50,014 nucleotides of DNA from an uncultured bacterium (GTDB lineage: Bacteria > Cyanobacteriota > Vampirovibrionia > Gastranaerophilales > Gastranaerophilaceae), in the NCBI GenBank assembly GCA_902796305.1, contig CADBOJ010000109.1, positions 1 to 50,014 on the forward strand. Direction: 5' to 3'. Below are positions 1 to 8,874 of this stretch, piece after piece. The translations under genes were made by a program, and so were the position numbers. The notes beneath the pieces were generated by a model that worked only from the letters and a program-made list of their open reading frames with translations, made no database searches and was not told the DNA's origin. The first letter of the stretch is position 1. The number at the start of each line of letters is the position of its first letter.

Positions 1-87
1 AGAAATGGCCGAGTGGCTGAAGGCGGCACCCTGCTAAGGTGTTAGGTGGAGTAATCTGCCTCGAGGGTTCGAATCCCTCTTTCTCCG
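1..87 (+). tRNA. tRNA-Ser (anticodon GCU), 5' end cut by the window
   Basis: The segment folds as a class II tRNA with a long variable arm. The anticodon loop CTGCTAA sits between gcacc and ggtgt and gives anticodon GCT (reads AGC/AGU serine codons). The T arm carries ggttcgaatcc. The 3' acceptor strand tttctcc (80-86) would pair with GGAGAAA, but the window begins at AGAAA, so the first two bases lie upstream. The discriminator is G87 and CCA is not encoded. A T-rich tract follows. Confidence 0.93.
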
Positions 88-170
88 TTTTTTGATTTTT
101 TTCGAGTTTCTTTTGTGTTTTTAGGTAAAGCTGTTGCGAGTTATAGGTTTTGATATAAAAGAATGCGCGT

Positions 171-199
171 TTGACATTCAGTCAAAAGACTCTTAGAAA
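171..199 (+). promoter_or_regulatory. Possible sigma-70 promoter for the autotransporter gene
   Basis: A perfect -35 hexamer TTGACA (171-176) is followed after 17 bp by TAGAAA (194-199), 4 of 6 matches to TATAAT. The -35 overlaps an inverted repeat (171-185) that could be an operator. It is far (about 250 bp) from the start codon, so it is only a candidate. Confidence 0.3.
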
Positions 200-398
200 G
201 ATATTTACCCGAGCAAAAACCCATGCAGTGTTTAATTACAGTTTATTAAACGGCATTCAAATTTCGATAATTTTTTGCGGTAATCAATAAAAATGCATTA
301 AAACATGCTTTTTAATGAATATTTGCGGTTTGCAAAAAAATGTAAATAATTTAACAAATAGAAAGAAAAGTAGTATTGTGATATCGTGCGGAGAAGGT

Positions 399-446
399 AT
401 GTTCTTTACTTGGAAGTTTACGGGATTAATAATTAATTGTTCATGA
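399..446 (+). other. Possible 15-codon leader ORF before the autotransporter
   Basis: An ATG at 399 directly follows a purine-rich ggagaagg and opens MFFTWKFTGLIINCS, stopping at TGA 444-446, one base before the ATG at 448. The main ORF itself has no Shine-Dalgarno sequence, so translation could be coupled to this leader. The purine tract is too close to the ATG for a standard Shine-Dalgarno, and chance occurrence is quite possible. Confidence 0.2.
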
Positions 447-447
447 T

Positions 448-3400
448 ATGGAATTTAAGAAGCACACATTAAGAAAAGCGCATAAGAAGATAAGAGAGTT
501 CATAAGATCGTATGCTAAAATGCTCATTATCTTAGGAGGATTCAGTTTAACTGTGAGTCCTTGTTTTGCATTTAACTCTGACAGTCCTGATATACAAAAT
601 GAAAAGGGCACTCTTGATAAGATTAAAAGTAATGGGATTAGTTTTTTAAATCATCACAGCGACAATTATGAACTAACCAATGTTGAGCACGACGGGGATT
701 TATCGATAAATATTAACGGCAGCACGTATTATTTTACCCCGAATGATACATTATCAAGTAATGATAAGTTAAATTTTAAGAATTTAATCAGCGTAGGTTC
801 TTCGGCACTCGTTGAAACAACGGCGGAAAGCGCTATGTTTTCAATAATTGACAACGAGAATTCCGAAAATAATAAGTATTATAGGTATGATACAAGTAAA
901 CTTCCGACTTCTTCTTTACATTTCAGCACAGGCGTTGCGCCAACGTATGATGATGAGGGTAATATCGTTGATGCAGGAGATTATAATTTTAAAGCAAGTG
1001 TTGTAAAAGATGACGGAAAGCTTGAAACAAAGTATTACAAATACAATACAAGTAAAAGCGCTGTTTCTAAAATAACTTCAATACTTTCATCAAAAGTTCC
1101 GACTCTTTCAAAACTTCATGGTCAGGATTCGACCATGCCCCAAAGTGCATTTGAATATACAAATTTAGATGAAAACGGAACGAATATCAATATAATTCCT
1201 GAAAACCTCGCTAAATTCGGTGATTTAACTGTCGAATCGACAACGGAAGGCGACCCTGATAAACTTACAGTCACCTACAAAAACGGTGCGAAGCAGTATT
1301 TAAAAACAAAATTGAGCAATTTAGTCCCTACGCTCTCTAAACTCCATGAACAAAACCCTGATATCCCAAAGAGTGCCTATGATTTTAAGGAAAACAACAG
1401 AGATATTAATTTACTTTCTCAAAATATTGGTAAAAGCGCCAATATTACATATTCTAAAGGAATTGAAACAGACGAAAACAAAGTAATTGTTAATCTTCCG
1501 AATGAAACAAGCTATCTTAAATATTCATATACTCCTACCGACTATGATGAAAACTATACTACAAGGCAAACCGTCATTGCCCCGAATGAAAATGAGAGAC
1601 TCTATCACGGAATTGAGTATTCTAATTCGGGAAACCTCACGGGAGGGGCGCAATACAACGGAGTTAGCCATGATAATTTAACAGCCGATTTTATCGGAAA
1701 CTCTTTAACAAGTACCACCGGTACTACAAACGGCACATTTTACAATAACAATCAACAGATAGGCAGTTTCACGGGCGATTTTATCAATAACTCCGTAACA
1801 GCTAAATCCTATGGATACGGTTCTGCATTATCCAATTACGGTGCAAATGCCATAATAGATAATTTAACAGGTGATTTTATCGGAAATTTAACACTCTCAC
1901 AAACAAAGGAAGCAAGTGGCGGTGGAGCTATATATAACAGCAACGGAACAATAAATAATCTTAACGGCAATTTTATAGCTAACGGTGCAGAAAGCCAAGC
2001 AACATATGCAAACGGTGGTGCTATTTGGAATAATAAAATAATAGGCAATATAACAGGCGATTTTATAGCTAACACTTCAAAAGGTAAAACTTATGCTCAG
2101 GCAGGTGCTATATATAATACAGGCGCAAATGCCATAATTAATAACTTAACAGGCGATTTTATCGCAAATACCGCAACAGGTGAAACAACATCCGGACTTG
2201 CAGGCGCAATTTTAAACACAGGAACCATAGACTCTATCACCGGTAACTTTATTTCAAATTCCTCAACAGGTGCAACAAATGCTAACTCGGGCGCTTTATA
2301 TAACAGCAAAACAATAGGCGATATTACAGGTAACTTTCTCTATAATTCCACAAATTCAGGTACAAAAGAAGCCTGTGGCGGTGCAATATTTAATTCAGGG
2401 GGTACTCTCGGCGATATCAAAGGAAGCTTCGTAAATAACCTTGCAACCAGTATTGGCGCTAACGCTCAAGGTGGGGCTATCTGGAATAATAAGATAATCG
2501 GTAATATTGAAGGCGATTTTGTTTCAAATCAAATATCCTCTAAAACTGCTGCGTTCGGTGGTGCAATATATAACTACAATACTACAGCTTCAATAGATAG
2601 TATCACAGGCAACTTCATAGATAACCTTGCTTTTTCTGAAACTAAAGAAGTACATGGCGGAGGATTATTTAACTCCGGAACCGTAGGCGGCATCAAAGGG
2701 GATTTTATAGCTAATCGCACACAATCCGATACAAATTATGCAACCTCGGGTGCTATATATAATTCTAAAATCATAGGGGATATTGAAGGCAATTTTATAG
2801 CTAATTCTGCTAAAGGTAAAACCTACGGTCAGGGTAGTGCAATATTTAATAATGGTGTAAACGCTATAATCGGTGATATTACAGGGGATTTTATCGCAAA
2901 TAATGCAACAGGTGAAACAACTACATCTACAGGCGGTGCTATACGTAATGATAACGGTGTAATCGGTAATATTGCAGGTGATTTTATTAATAACTCTGTA
3001 ACAGGTGCAACGCAAGGCTTCGGCGGAGCGATTTATAACAATAAAATCATAGGCGATATAACAGGTGACTTTATCAATAATTCCGCTAACGCCGGTAATA
3101 ACTACTCTTATGGCGGAGCTATGTATAACACATCCGCAAACGCTATAATAGGTGCTATCAAAGGTGATTTTATAGGCAATAGCGCAACGAGTGAATCAAA
3201 CAGAGTCTGGGGCGGTGCTGTCATGAACGATAGTGCTGTTCTGCAAAGTATAACAGGAAACTTTATACAAAATAAAACTCTAACCTCAAGTCTTTCAGCC
3301 GGAGCCGGTATATATAATAGCGGCGGAACAATAAGTTTCTTAAAAGGCGATTTTATTGAAAATTCTTCAACAAGTACCGGAGCAAATGCTTATGCAGGAG

Positions 3401-6400
3401 CAATATACAATACTAAAATAATAGACTCCATCGAAGGTGATTTTATATCTAACAGTATAGAAGGATACACCACAGTTAATGGCGGAGCAATATATAATAC
3501 CGGTGCAACGGCTGTAATTAATAGCATTACGGGAGATTTTATCGCAAATTCCGCAACAAGTAACAGTACAACGTCTTCAGGCGGTGCAATCTGGAATAAT
3601 AAAATAATAAATAATATCACAGGTGATTTTATCGCAAATTCAAGCCACGCTAAAACACAAAGTTATGGCGGAGCAATTGTAAACTCTTCCGCAAGCGCTG
3701 TAATAGATAATCTGACAGGAGATTTTATCGGAAATTTATCTTTAGCTGATACAAAAGAAGCAAACGGCGGAGGATTATCTAACTCCGGAACTGTAGGCGA
3801 TATCAAAGGCGATTTTATATCAAATTCCGCAACAAGTAATGGAACTTCTGCTGCCGGCGGTGCTGTTTATAATAATAAAATAATAAACAATATTGAAGGG
3901 GATTTCATTTCAAATACGGCGTATGGGCATACTTCAGCACTGGGTGGTGCTATACTTTATACCGGCGCGAACGTTGTGATTAATAATATTACGGGCGATT
4001 TTACGGATAACCTTGCTTTTGGTGAAACAGCTGGTGCAAGCGGTGGGGCTATATATAGCTACAATAGCGTTAATGTTGGAGATATTACGGGTGATTTTAT
4101 AGGGAACTCCGCTTATGGCTATACAACAGGCTACGGCGGAGGGATAATGATTACCACAGGTGCTGCTACTTATGGAGATATTACGGGTGATTTTATAGGG
4201 AACTTGGCTTTTGGTGATACAAAAGAAGCTAGAGGCGGTGCTATATATAATTCAGGGGGCACTCTTGGCGATATCAAAGGAGATTTTAAAGGTAACATTG
4301 CACAAAGTGACGGAACATATGCTGAAAGCGGGGCAATTTGGAATAATAAAATAATAAACAGTATTGAAGGTGATTTTATTGAAAACGCTGCAATTGGTAC
4401 AACGTATGCTAACGCAGGTGCACTTTTAAATTCAGGGGCAAATGCAGTAATTGAAAATTTAAAAGGCAACTTTAAAGCTAACAAGGCAGAAGGTAAAGGA
4501 ACATATGCACAGGGTAGCGCTATATATAATTCAGGAACAATAAATAATATTGTAGGAGATTTTAGCGAAAATTCCGCCATTGCAAACACATATATTAAAG
4601 GCGGAACGCTGATGAATAACGGTGCAAGTGCTTTAATAGGCAGTATTGAAGGAGATTTTAGCGAAAATTCCGCCATTGCAAAAACAAGTATTCAAGGCGG
4701 AACAATATATAATACAGGAACGATTAATAATATCGAAGGAGATTTTACAAATAACTACGTAGAAAATGCAACATACGGTGATGGCGGTATCATTTGGAAC
4801 AATAATACCATTGGAAATATTAAAGGTGATTTTAAATATAACACTAATGCTCGCTATAATACTGAAAATAAATCTTCTTCAAGTATGGGCGGGGTAATAC
4901 ATAATAAAGGGGTTGTAACAAACATTGAAGGTGATTTTGAAGGAAATAAATTTATTGCAGGAATAAGTTCAGCAATGGGTGGTACCATATATAATACTAA
5001 AACAATAAACAATATAAAGGGTAATTTTATTCAAAATCATACAGAGTCATCTTCTTATGCATACAGTGGAGCAATTTGTAATATAAAGTATAGTTCAAAT
5101 GATGAACCAGTTATTGATAATATCGAAGGAAATTTTATAGGTAATTCAATTGTTGCGGGAACTAGTGCTTATGGCGGAGGGATAGTGAATTCCGGTGGTA
5201 ATATCATAAATATAACAGGAGATTTTATAAGTAATTCAATTGTTGCGGGAACTAGTGCTTATGGCGGAGGGATGTATAACAACGGAAATACAAATAGTAT
5301 AACGGGAGATTTTATAGGGAACAGTATTACTGCAGGAAATTATGCTTATGGCGGAGGGATGCTTGGATATATAGGCAACAATTTAACGGGAGATTTTATA
5401 GGGAACAGTATTACCGCAGGAACGGATGCTTATGGCGGAGGGATGTATGGATATGCAGATAATATAACAGGAGATTTTATAGGGAACAGTATTACTGCAG
5501 GAACGGATGCTTATGGCGGAGGGATGTATAGAATCAACAAAAAAGGTAACAATATAATATCTGATTTTATTAATAATTCAATTACCGCAGAAACCTATGC
5601 TCTTGGCGGAGGACTTTATGCTTATGGCGGAAAGATATTAAGCTTCATAGGAGATTTTATAGATAATACCGCAACTTCAAACAGCGAATATGTTCAAGGC
5701 GGCGGGATGTATTTATTTGGTGAAAATGCTTTTGAAAGGTATTTAGCGGGTCATAATTCAAAAAATTTAGAAGAAGTTAATGCTTATTTATCATATATAA
5801 AAGAGCAGAGAAAACAGACCCTTTTAACATCTAAAAATATGACAGAAGAAGAATATAACACATATTTAGCTAATTTAAGACAAACATCAATTGATAATCT
5901 GGTAACAGAAGCACAAAACGCAGGATATGACAACGTAGAAGAATATATTGCCACCATATCCGATTATACTAATTTAGACGAATATGTTCTAAAAGTATTA
6001 AAAAGATATAAAAATATGGAAGAATATTTAAATGCAACCGGATATGTTGCAACAATACAAGAAGAAATAGAATATTACGGGTATTCAACTTTAGATGAGA
6101 TGATAGCCGGAAGATACAGCGATGTTGTTACGGTAATTGAAAATTACAAAGGAAATATTATTGGCAATAAAGCTATATCAAAGAATGACGTTGCTCAGGG
6201 CGGCGGACTATTTAACAAAGGAAAAATAGCTATATATGATTCCGATATAACACTAAATAAGGCAATAGGAAATGATGCCAAGGGCGGCGCTATATATAAC
6301 GGAGGAGAATTTGCGGAACTGTTTTTGGTAGCAAGCGGTAAAGATTTAACATTTGCGGGTAATGAAACGGTTTCGGGCGGAAAAACCGAAAGCAATGCTA

Positions 6401-8670
6401 TTCATAATAATGAAGCGATTATTTATTTAAATACAAGTAATAATGTTGCAGATAGTTCAATAAATAACGGAAATACTGACGGAAGAATTGTTATACAGGA
6501 TAAAGTATCAGGGGATTCGGGAATAATTGAAGTTAATAAAGATATTAATCAGGTATTATATACAGAATCCGTTTTAAATCCTGATACTCAAGAATATGAA
6601 GAAGTTCCGCATAATATTGAAATTGATAAGACAAATGGTGTTGTTGAATTTCATAACGATGTTAAAGGAAATAATATTAATGTATATAACGGGGGAATAG
6701 TTGTAGCTGCGGATAATAATGATATTACTTTGGGTTCGGGTAATGAAACATTATTATTAAAAGACGGTGTAAGTGAACTTAATTTTGTTTCAACGGGAAA
6801 TAATAATCTTACTTCAAATATTAAAATAGATAGCGAAGAGGATAATGCAACATTAAATATTAATAAGCCTGATACGGTTATAACAAAAACAAGTGTTAAC
6901 AGTGATATTAATAGTGAAGATTACGGAAAAGTAACCAATACAAGACATAGCTTAAGCAAAGATGAATTAACAGGTAATGTTATATTAAGCAATGATGTTA
7001 ACGTAAGCAATGTTAACATTTATAACGGTAAATTAACTTTAGAACACAATATATCATCAGAAAACATTAATCTATATGACGGTACAATTAACTTTGGCAA
7101 AGATATTAATTTAGATTCAAGTCAGTATCTTAATGCATACGGAGGCGGTGTTGATTTAAGAAATGGCACAGCAGGCAATACTAATCTTGGTAATTTAAGG
7201 TTAAACAGTGATTTAGATTTAAAAGCTGATGTTGACATTAAGAATAATAAGACAGATAGTATAACGGTTAGTTCTTTAGTTAATAATGGAGAACATAAGA
7301 TTAATTTATCGAATATTAAAGTATTGAATCCGATAAAATCACAAAAGTTTACAGCTTCTGTTATCGGGGATATGAACAATGAAGATTTAAGAAAAGAATT
7401 AATGTCAACCGTTGAATATACAGGAAAGAGTAGTATATTAACCCCGATATATAGGTATAATGTGAAGTATGATAAGGAATTGGGAGAATTGACATTCTGT
7501 ATTCCGAGTCAAATCAATAGTGCTATCGGAACAGATATGATTAATCCTACGTATAATGATGTTAATCCTGCGGTTATGACATCTACCGTTACCAGAAATA
7601 GTGTTGCTTATGCAGTACAGGCTAATGCATATTATGAGGGGTTCAGATCGTTAAATGAAACAATGTATTTAACAAGAGCCCAGAGGTTTGCCTTAAAAAT
7701 AAGTAATAAGAATAGAAATAAATATGCATTTGTTGATAGTAATGTTGATAGCAGTGTTGATGTGATTAAAGGTAAAGTTGATGATGTTAATGTTAAATCC
7801 GATACCGTTGATTCATTATTAAGATCGGGTGTAAGGGCTGATGAAAGAGAACAGACAGGATGGTTTAAAACTAATACCACATTTGAAACGGTAAAATTAA
7901 AAGACGGTCCTAAGACGGATAATGTATTGTATTCTGCGTTTGTTGGATTTGATTCCGAATTAAATGAAATAGAAGGACTTAAAGTTCTCAAAGGTTGGGA
8001 TTATATGTATGGCGGATATGTAGGCTATAACGGAGGACATCAGAAGTTTGATGGCGTATCTTCATATTCTAACGGAGCTAATTTAGGTTTAACCTTAAAT
8101 TTATTTAAAGGTAATTTCTTCTCGGGTACTACTTTAGGTAGCGGGATTATCATGTCCGAAGGTTCTACGATGTATGGAAGTGAAAACTTTAATACGTTAA
8201 CTGCAGGGATAGCAAATAAGACAGGATATAATATTGAATTTAAGGACGGAAAATATATTCTTCAACCGAGTTTATCATTATCTTATTCTATGTTTAATAC
8301 ATTGGATTATACAAATTCGGCAAATGTTAAGATTAAATCGGATATACTTCATATGTTAAGTTTTGAACCGGGGGTTAAGTTTATTGCTAACTTAGGTAAC
8401 GGATGGCAGCCGTATTTAGGAGTTTCTTTTGTTAGTAATTTTGATATGGGAGGAGAAGTTAAAGCAAATGATGTCATACTTCCCGAAGTATCGGTTAAGC
8501 CTTATGTAAAATATGGTGTGGGTGTTAGAAAGATATGGAAGGATAGATTTGCAGGATTTGTTCAAGCATATTTAACCAACGGCGGAAGAAACGGCATCGG
8601 TTTACAATTTGGATTTGATTTCTTGTTTGATTGGGATGAGTTGTTTAGAAAAAATAAGGAGAAGTTGTAA
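448..8670 (+). CDS. Giant Pmp-like autotransporter (repeat beta-helix plus C-terminal barrel)
   Basis: This 2740-aa protein is predicted to be a type V secreted surface protein. Residues 1-41 are a long basic signal peptide with a hydrophobic core at 25-38 and likely cleavage after CFA. Residues about 150-330 contain two related segments sharing the string VPTLSKLH. Residues 399-1760 are about 42 units of 27-45 aa, each with GGAI(Y/W)N followed by GDFI(A/G/S)N; GGA(I/L/V) and FxxN are the hallmark motifs of chlamydial polymorphic membrane proteins. Residues 1763-1900 are a charged, helix-rich insertion. Residues 1901-2470 continue as beta-rich Asn/Ile/Lys passenger. Residues 2472-2740 form an autotransporter barrel of about 269 aa with alternating aromatic strands, followed by a short basic tail instead of a terminal Phe. 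The passenger role (adhesion is the usual guess) is inference. The ATG at 448 lacks a Shine-Dalgarno, and a terminator follows the gene. Confidence 0.85.
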   Translation: MEFKKHTLRKAHKKIREFIRSYAKMLIILGGFSLTVSPCFAFNSDSPDIQNEKGTLDKIKSNGISFLNHHSDNYELTNVEHDGDLSININGSTYYFTPNDTLSSNDKLNFKNLISVGSSALVETTAESAMFSIIDNENSENNKYYRYDTSKLPTSSLHFSTGVAPTYDDEGNIVDAGDYNFKASVVKDDGKLETKYYKYNTSKSAVSKITSILSSKVPTLSKLHGQDSTMPQSAFEYTNLDENGTNINIIPENLAKFGDLTVESTTEGDPDKLTVTYKNGAKQYLKTKLSNLVPTLSKLHEQNPDIPKSAYDFKENNRDINLLSQNIGKSANITYSKGIETDENKVIVNLPNETSYLKYSYTPTDYDENYTTRQTVIAPNENERLYHGIEYSNSGNLTGGAQYNGVSHDNLTADFIGNSLTSTTGTTNGTFYNNNQQIGSFTGDFINNSVTAKSYGYGSALSNYGANAIIDNLTGDFIGNLTLSQTKEASGGGAIYNSNGTINNLNGNFIANGAESQATYANGGAIWNNKIIGNITGDFIANTSKGKTYAQAGAIYNTGANAIINNLTGDFIANTATGETTSGLAGAILNTGTIDSITGNFISNSSTGATNANSGALYNSKTIGDITGNFLYNSTNSGTKEACGGAIFNSGGTLGDIKGSFVNNLATSIGANAQGGAIWNNKIIGNIEGDFVSNQISSKTAAFGGAIYNYNTTASIDSITGNFIDNLAFSETKEVHGGGLFNSGTVGGIKGDFIANRTQSDTNYATSGAIYNSKIIGDIEGNFIANSAKGKTYGQGSAIFNNGVNAIIGDITGDFIANNATGETTTSTGGAIRNDNGVIGNIAGDFINNSVTGATQGFGGAIYNNKIIGDITGDFINNSANAGNNYSYGGAMYNTSANAIIGAIKGDFIGNSATSESNRVWGGAVMNDSAVLQSITGNFIQNKTLTSSLSAGAGIYNSGGTISFLKGDFIENSSTSTGANAYAGAIYNTKIIDSIEGDFISNSIEGYTTVNGGAIYNTGATAVINSITGDFIANSATSNSTTSSGGAIWNNKIINNITGDFIANSSHAKTQSYGGAIVNSSASAVIDNLTGDFIGNLSLADTKEANGGGLSNSGTVGDIKGDFISNSATSNGTSAAGGAVYNNKIINNIEGDFISNTAYGHTSALGGAILYTGANVVINNITGDFTDNLAFGETAGASGGAIYSYNSVNVGDITGDFIGNSAYGYTTGYGGGIMITTGAATYGDITGDFIGNLAFGDTKEARGGAIYNSGGTLGDIKGDFKGNIAQSDGTYAESGAIWNNKIINSIEGDFIENAAIGTTYANAGALLNSGANAVIENLKGNFKANKAEGKGTYAQGSAIYNSGTINNIVGDFSENSAIANTYIKGGTLMNNGASALIGSIEGDFSENSAIAKTSIQGGTIYNTGTINNIEGDFTNNYVENATYGDGGIIWNNNTIGNIKGDFKYNTNARYNTENKSSSSMGGVIHNKGVVTNIEGDFEGNKFIAGISSAMGGTIYNTKTINNIKGNFIQNHTESSSYAYSGAICNIKYSSNDEPVIDNIEGNFIGNSIVAGTSAYGGGIVNSGGNIINITGDFISNSIVAGTSAYGGGMYNNGNTNSITGDFIGNSITAGNYAYGGGMLGYIGNNLTGDFIGNSITAGTDAYGGGMYGYADNITGDFIGNSITAGTDAYGGGMYRINKKGNNIISDFINNSITAETYALGGGLYAYGGKILSFIGDFIDNTATSNSEYVQGGGMYLFGENAFERYLAGHNSKNLEEVNAYLSYIKEQRKQTLLTSKNMTEEEYNTYLANLRQTSIDNLVTEAQNAGYDNVEEYIATISDYTNLDEYVLKVLKRYKNMEEYLNATGYVATIQEEIEYYGYSTLDEMIAGRYSDVVTVIENYKGNIIGNKAISKNDVAQGGGLFNKGKIAIYDSDITLNKAIGNDAKGGAIYNGGEFAELFLVASGKDLTFAGNETVSGGKTESNAIHNNEAIIYLNTSNNVADSSINNGNTDGRIVIQDKVSGDSGIIEVNKDINQVLYTESVLNPDTQEYEEVPHNIEIDKTNGVVEFHNDVKGNNINVYNGGIVVAADNNDITLGSGNETLLLKDGVSELNFVSTGNNNLTSNIKIDSEEDNATLNINKPDTVITKTSVNSDINSEDYGKVTNTRHSLSKDELTGNVILSNDVNVSNVNIYNGKLTLEHNISSENINLYDGTINFGKDINLDSSQYLNAYGGGVDLRNGTAGNTNLGNLRLNSDLDLKADVDIKNNKTDSITVSSLVNNGEHKINLSNIKVLNPIKSQKFTASVIGDMNNEDLRKELMSTVEYTGKSSILTPIYRYNVKYDKELGELTFCIPSQINSAIGTDMINPTYNDVNPAVMTSTVTRNSVAYAVQANAYYEGFRSLNETMYLTRAQRFALKISNKNRNKYAFVDSNVDSSVDVIKGKVDDVNVKSDTVDSLLRSGVRADEREQTGWFKTNTTFETVKLKDGPKTDNVLYSAFVGFDSELNEIEGLKVLKGWDYMYGGYVGYNGGHQKFDGVSSYSNGANLGLTLNLFKGNFFSGTTLGSGIIMSEGSTMYGSENFNTLTAGIANKTGYNIEFKDGKYILQPSLSLSYSMFNTLDYTNSANVKIKSDILHMLSFEPGVKFIANLGNGWQPYLGVSFVSNFDMGGEVKANDVILPEVSVKPYVKYGVGVRKIWKDRFAGFVQAYLTNGGRNGIGLQFGFDFLFDWDELFRKNKEKL
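1642..5730 (+). repeat. Tandem protein-coding repeats, about 80-135 bp period
   Basis: About 42 in-frame units (counted by eye) encode the GGA(I/L)xN ... GDFIxN motif. The DNA is divergent between most units but shows recent duplication in places. A block starting GGAGATTTTAGCG recurs at about 4555 and 4651. The C-terminal units are nearly identical (see the separate entry). Unit length varies in multiples of three, so the frame is kept. Confidence 0.85.
5123..5530 (+). repeat. Near-identical direct repeats at the end of the array
   Basis: Five adjacent units are almost the same at DNA level. The stretch beginning attcaattgttgcgggaac is repeated at about 5145 and 5235. The block starting GGAGATTTTATAGGG recurs at 5305, 5389 and 5470, spaced 84 and 81 bp (28 and 27 codons). 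Low divergence points to recent slippage or recombination, making this the likely site of length variation. Confidence 0.85.
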
Positions 8671-8707
8671 ATAATTTAACAAAGTTTTAAATTCCATAAA
8701 GAACTAT

Positions 8708-8735
8708 ACTTGCAAGTTTCTTGCAAGTTTTTTTT
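8708..8735 (+). terminator. Rho-independent terminator of the autotransporter gene
   Basis: A perfect 9-bp stem ACTTGCAAG (8708-8716) / CTTGCAAGT (8720-8728) with a TTT loop is followed by seven further T residues, 37 bp after the stop codon. Confidence 0.9.
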
Positions 8736-8837
8736 GCTATATTTCAGTTTAACAGGATATTTTATTTGAATGTATAAAAAATATACACATCAAAAGGCTA
8801 ATATATTATTTATTATTAAAAACTTGTTTTGTTGTTG

Positions 8838-8843
8838 TATAAT
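8838..8843 (+). promoter_or_regulatory. -10 element for the TPR gene
   Basis: TATAAT lies 31 bp before the ATG of the TPR gene, with a strong Shine-Dalgarno AAGGGGG at 8861-8867 between them. I see no good -35 at the right distance, so only the -10 is marked. Confidence 0.5.
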
Positions 8844-8874
8844 AGTTTCTGAATAATAATAAGGGGGATATTTA

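Larger units (their letters stand above)
88..447. other. 360-bp intergenic region: long leader of the autotransporter gene
   Basis: No convincing gene. It holds a T-rich stretch after the tRNA, a possible promoter (TTGACA at 171-176, about 17 bp, TAGAAA at 194-199) whose -35 lies in the inverted repeat TTGAC-attca-GTCAA, and an AT-rich hairpin candidate near 295-320 (CATTAAAA / TTTTAATG). A 15-codon reading frame (399-446) ends two bases before the start of the large gene. I recognise no riboswitch. If the promoter is real the mRNA has a leader of roughly 240 nt. Confidence 0.5.

Noticed and set aside
1836..4676. Several long minus-strand open frames inside the autotransporter repeats (up to 168 aa)
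   Set aside because: They recur with the repeat period, are low-complexity mirror images of the GGAI/GDFI coding repeats, and lack start signals. They are shadows of the real frame.
1642..5730. Regular repeat spacing that could suggest a CRISPR array
   Set aside because: Units are in-frame, of variable length (about 80-135 bp), mostly diverged and encode a protein motif. There are no constant short repeats with unique spacers and no cas genes.
448..8670. Chlamydial origin of the window because of Pmp motifs
   Set aside because: Flagellar fliE/fliF, reverse rubrerythrin and the general gene content do not fit Chlamydia; only the repeat motif is shared.
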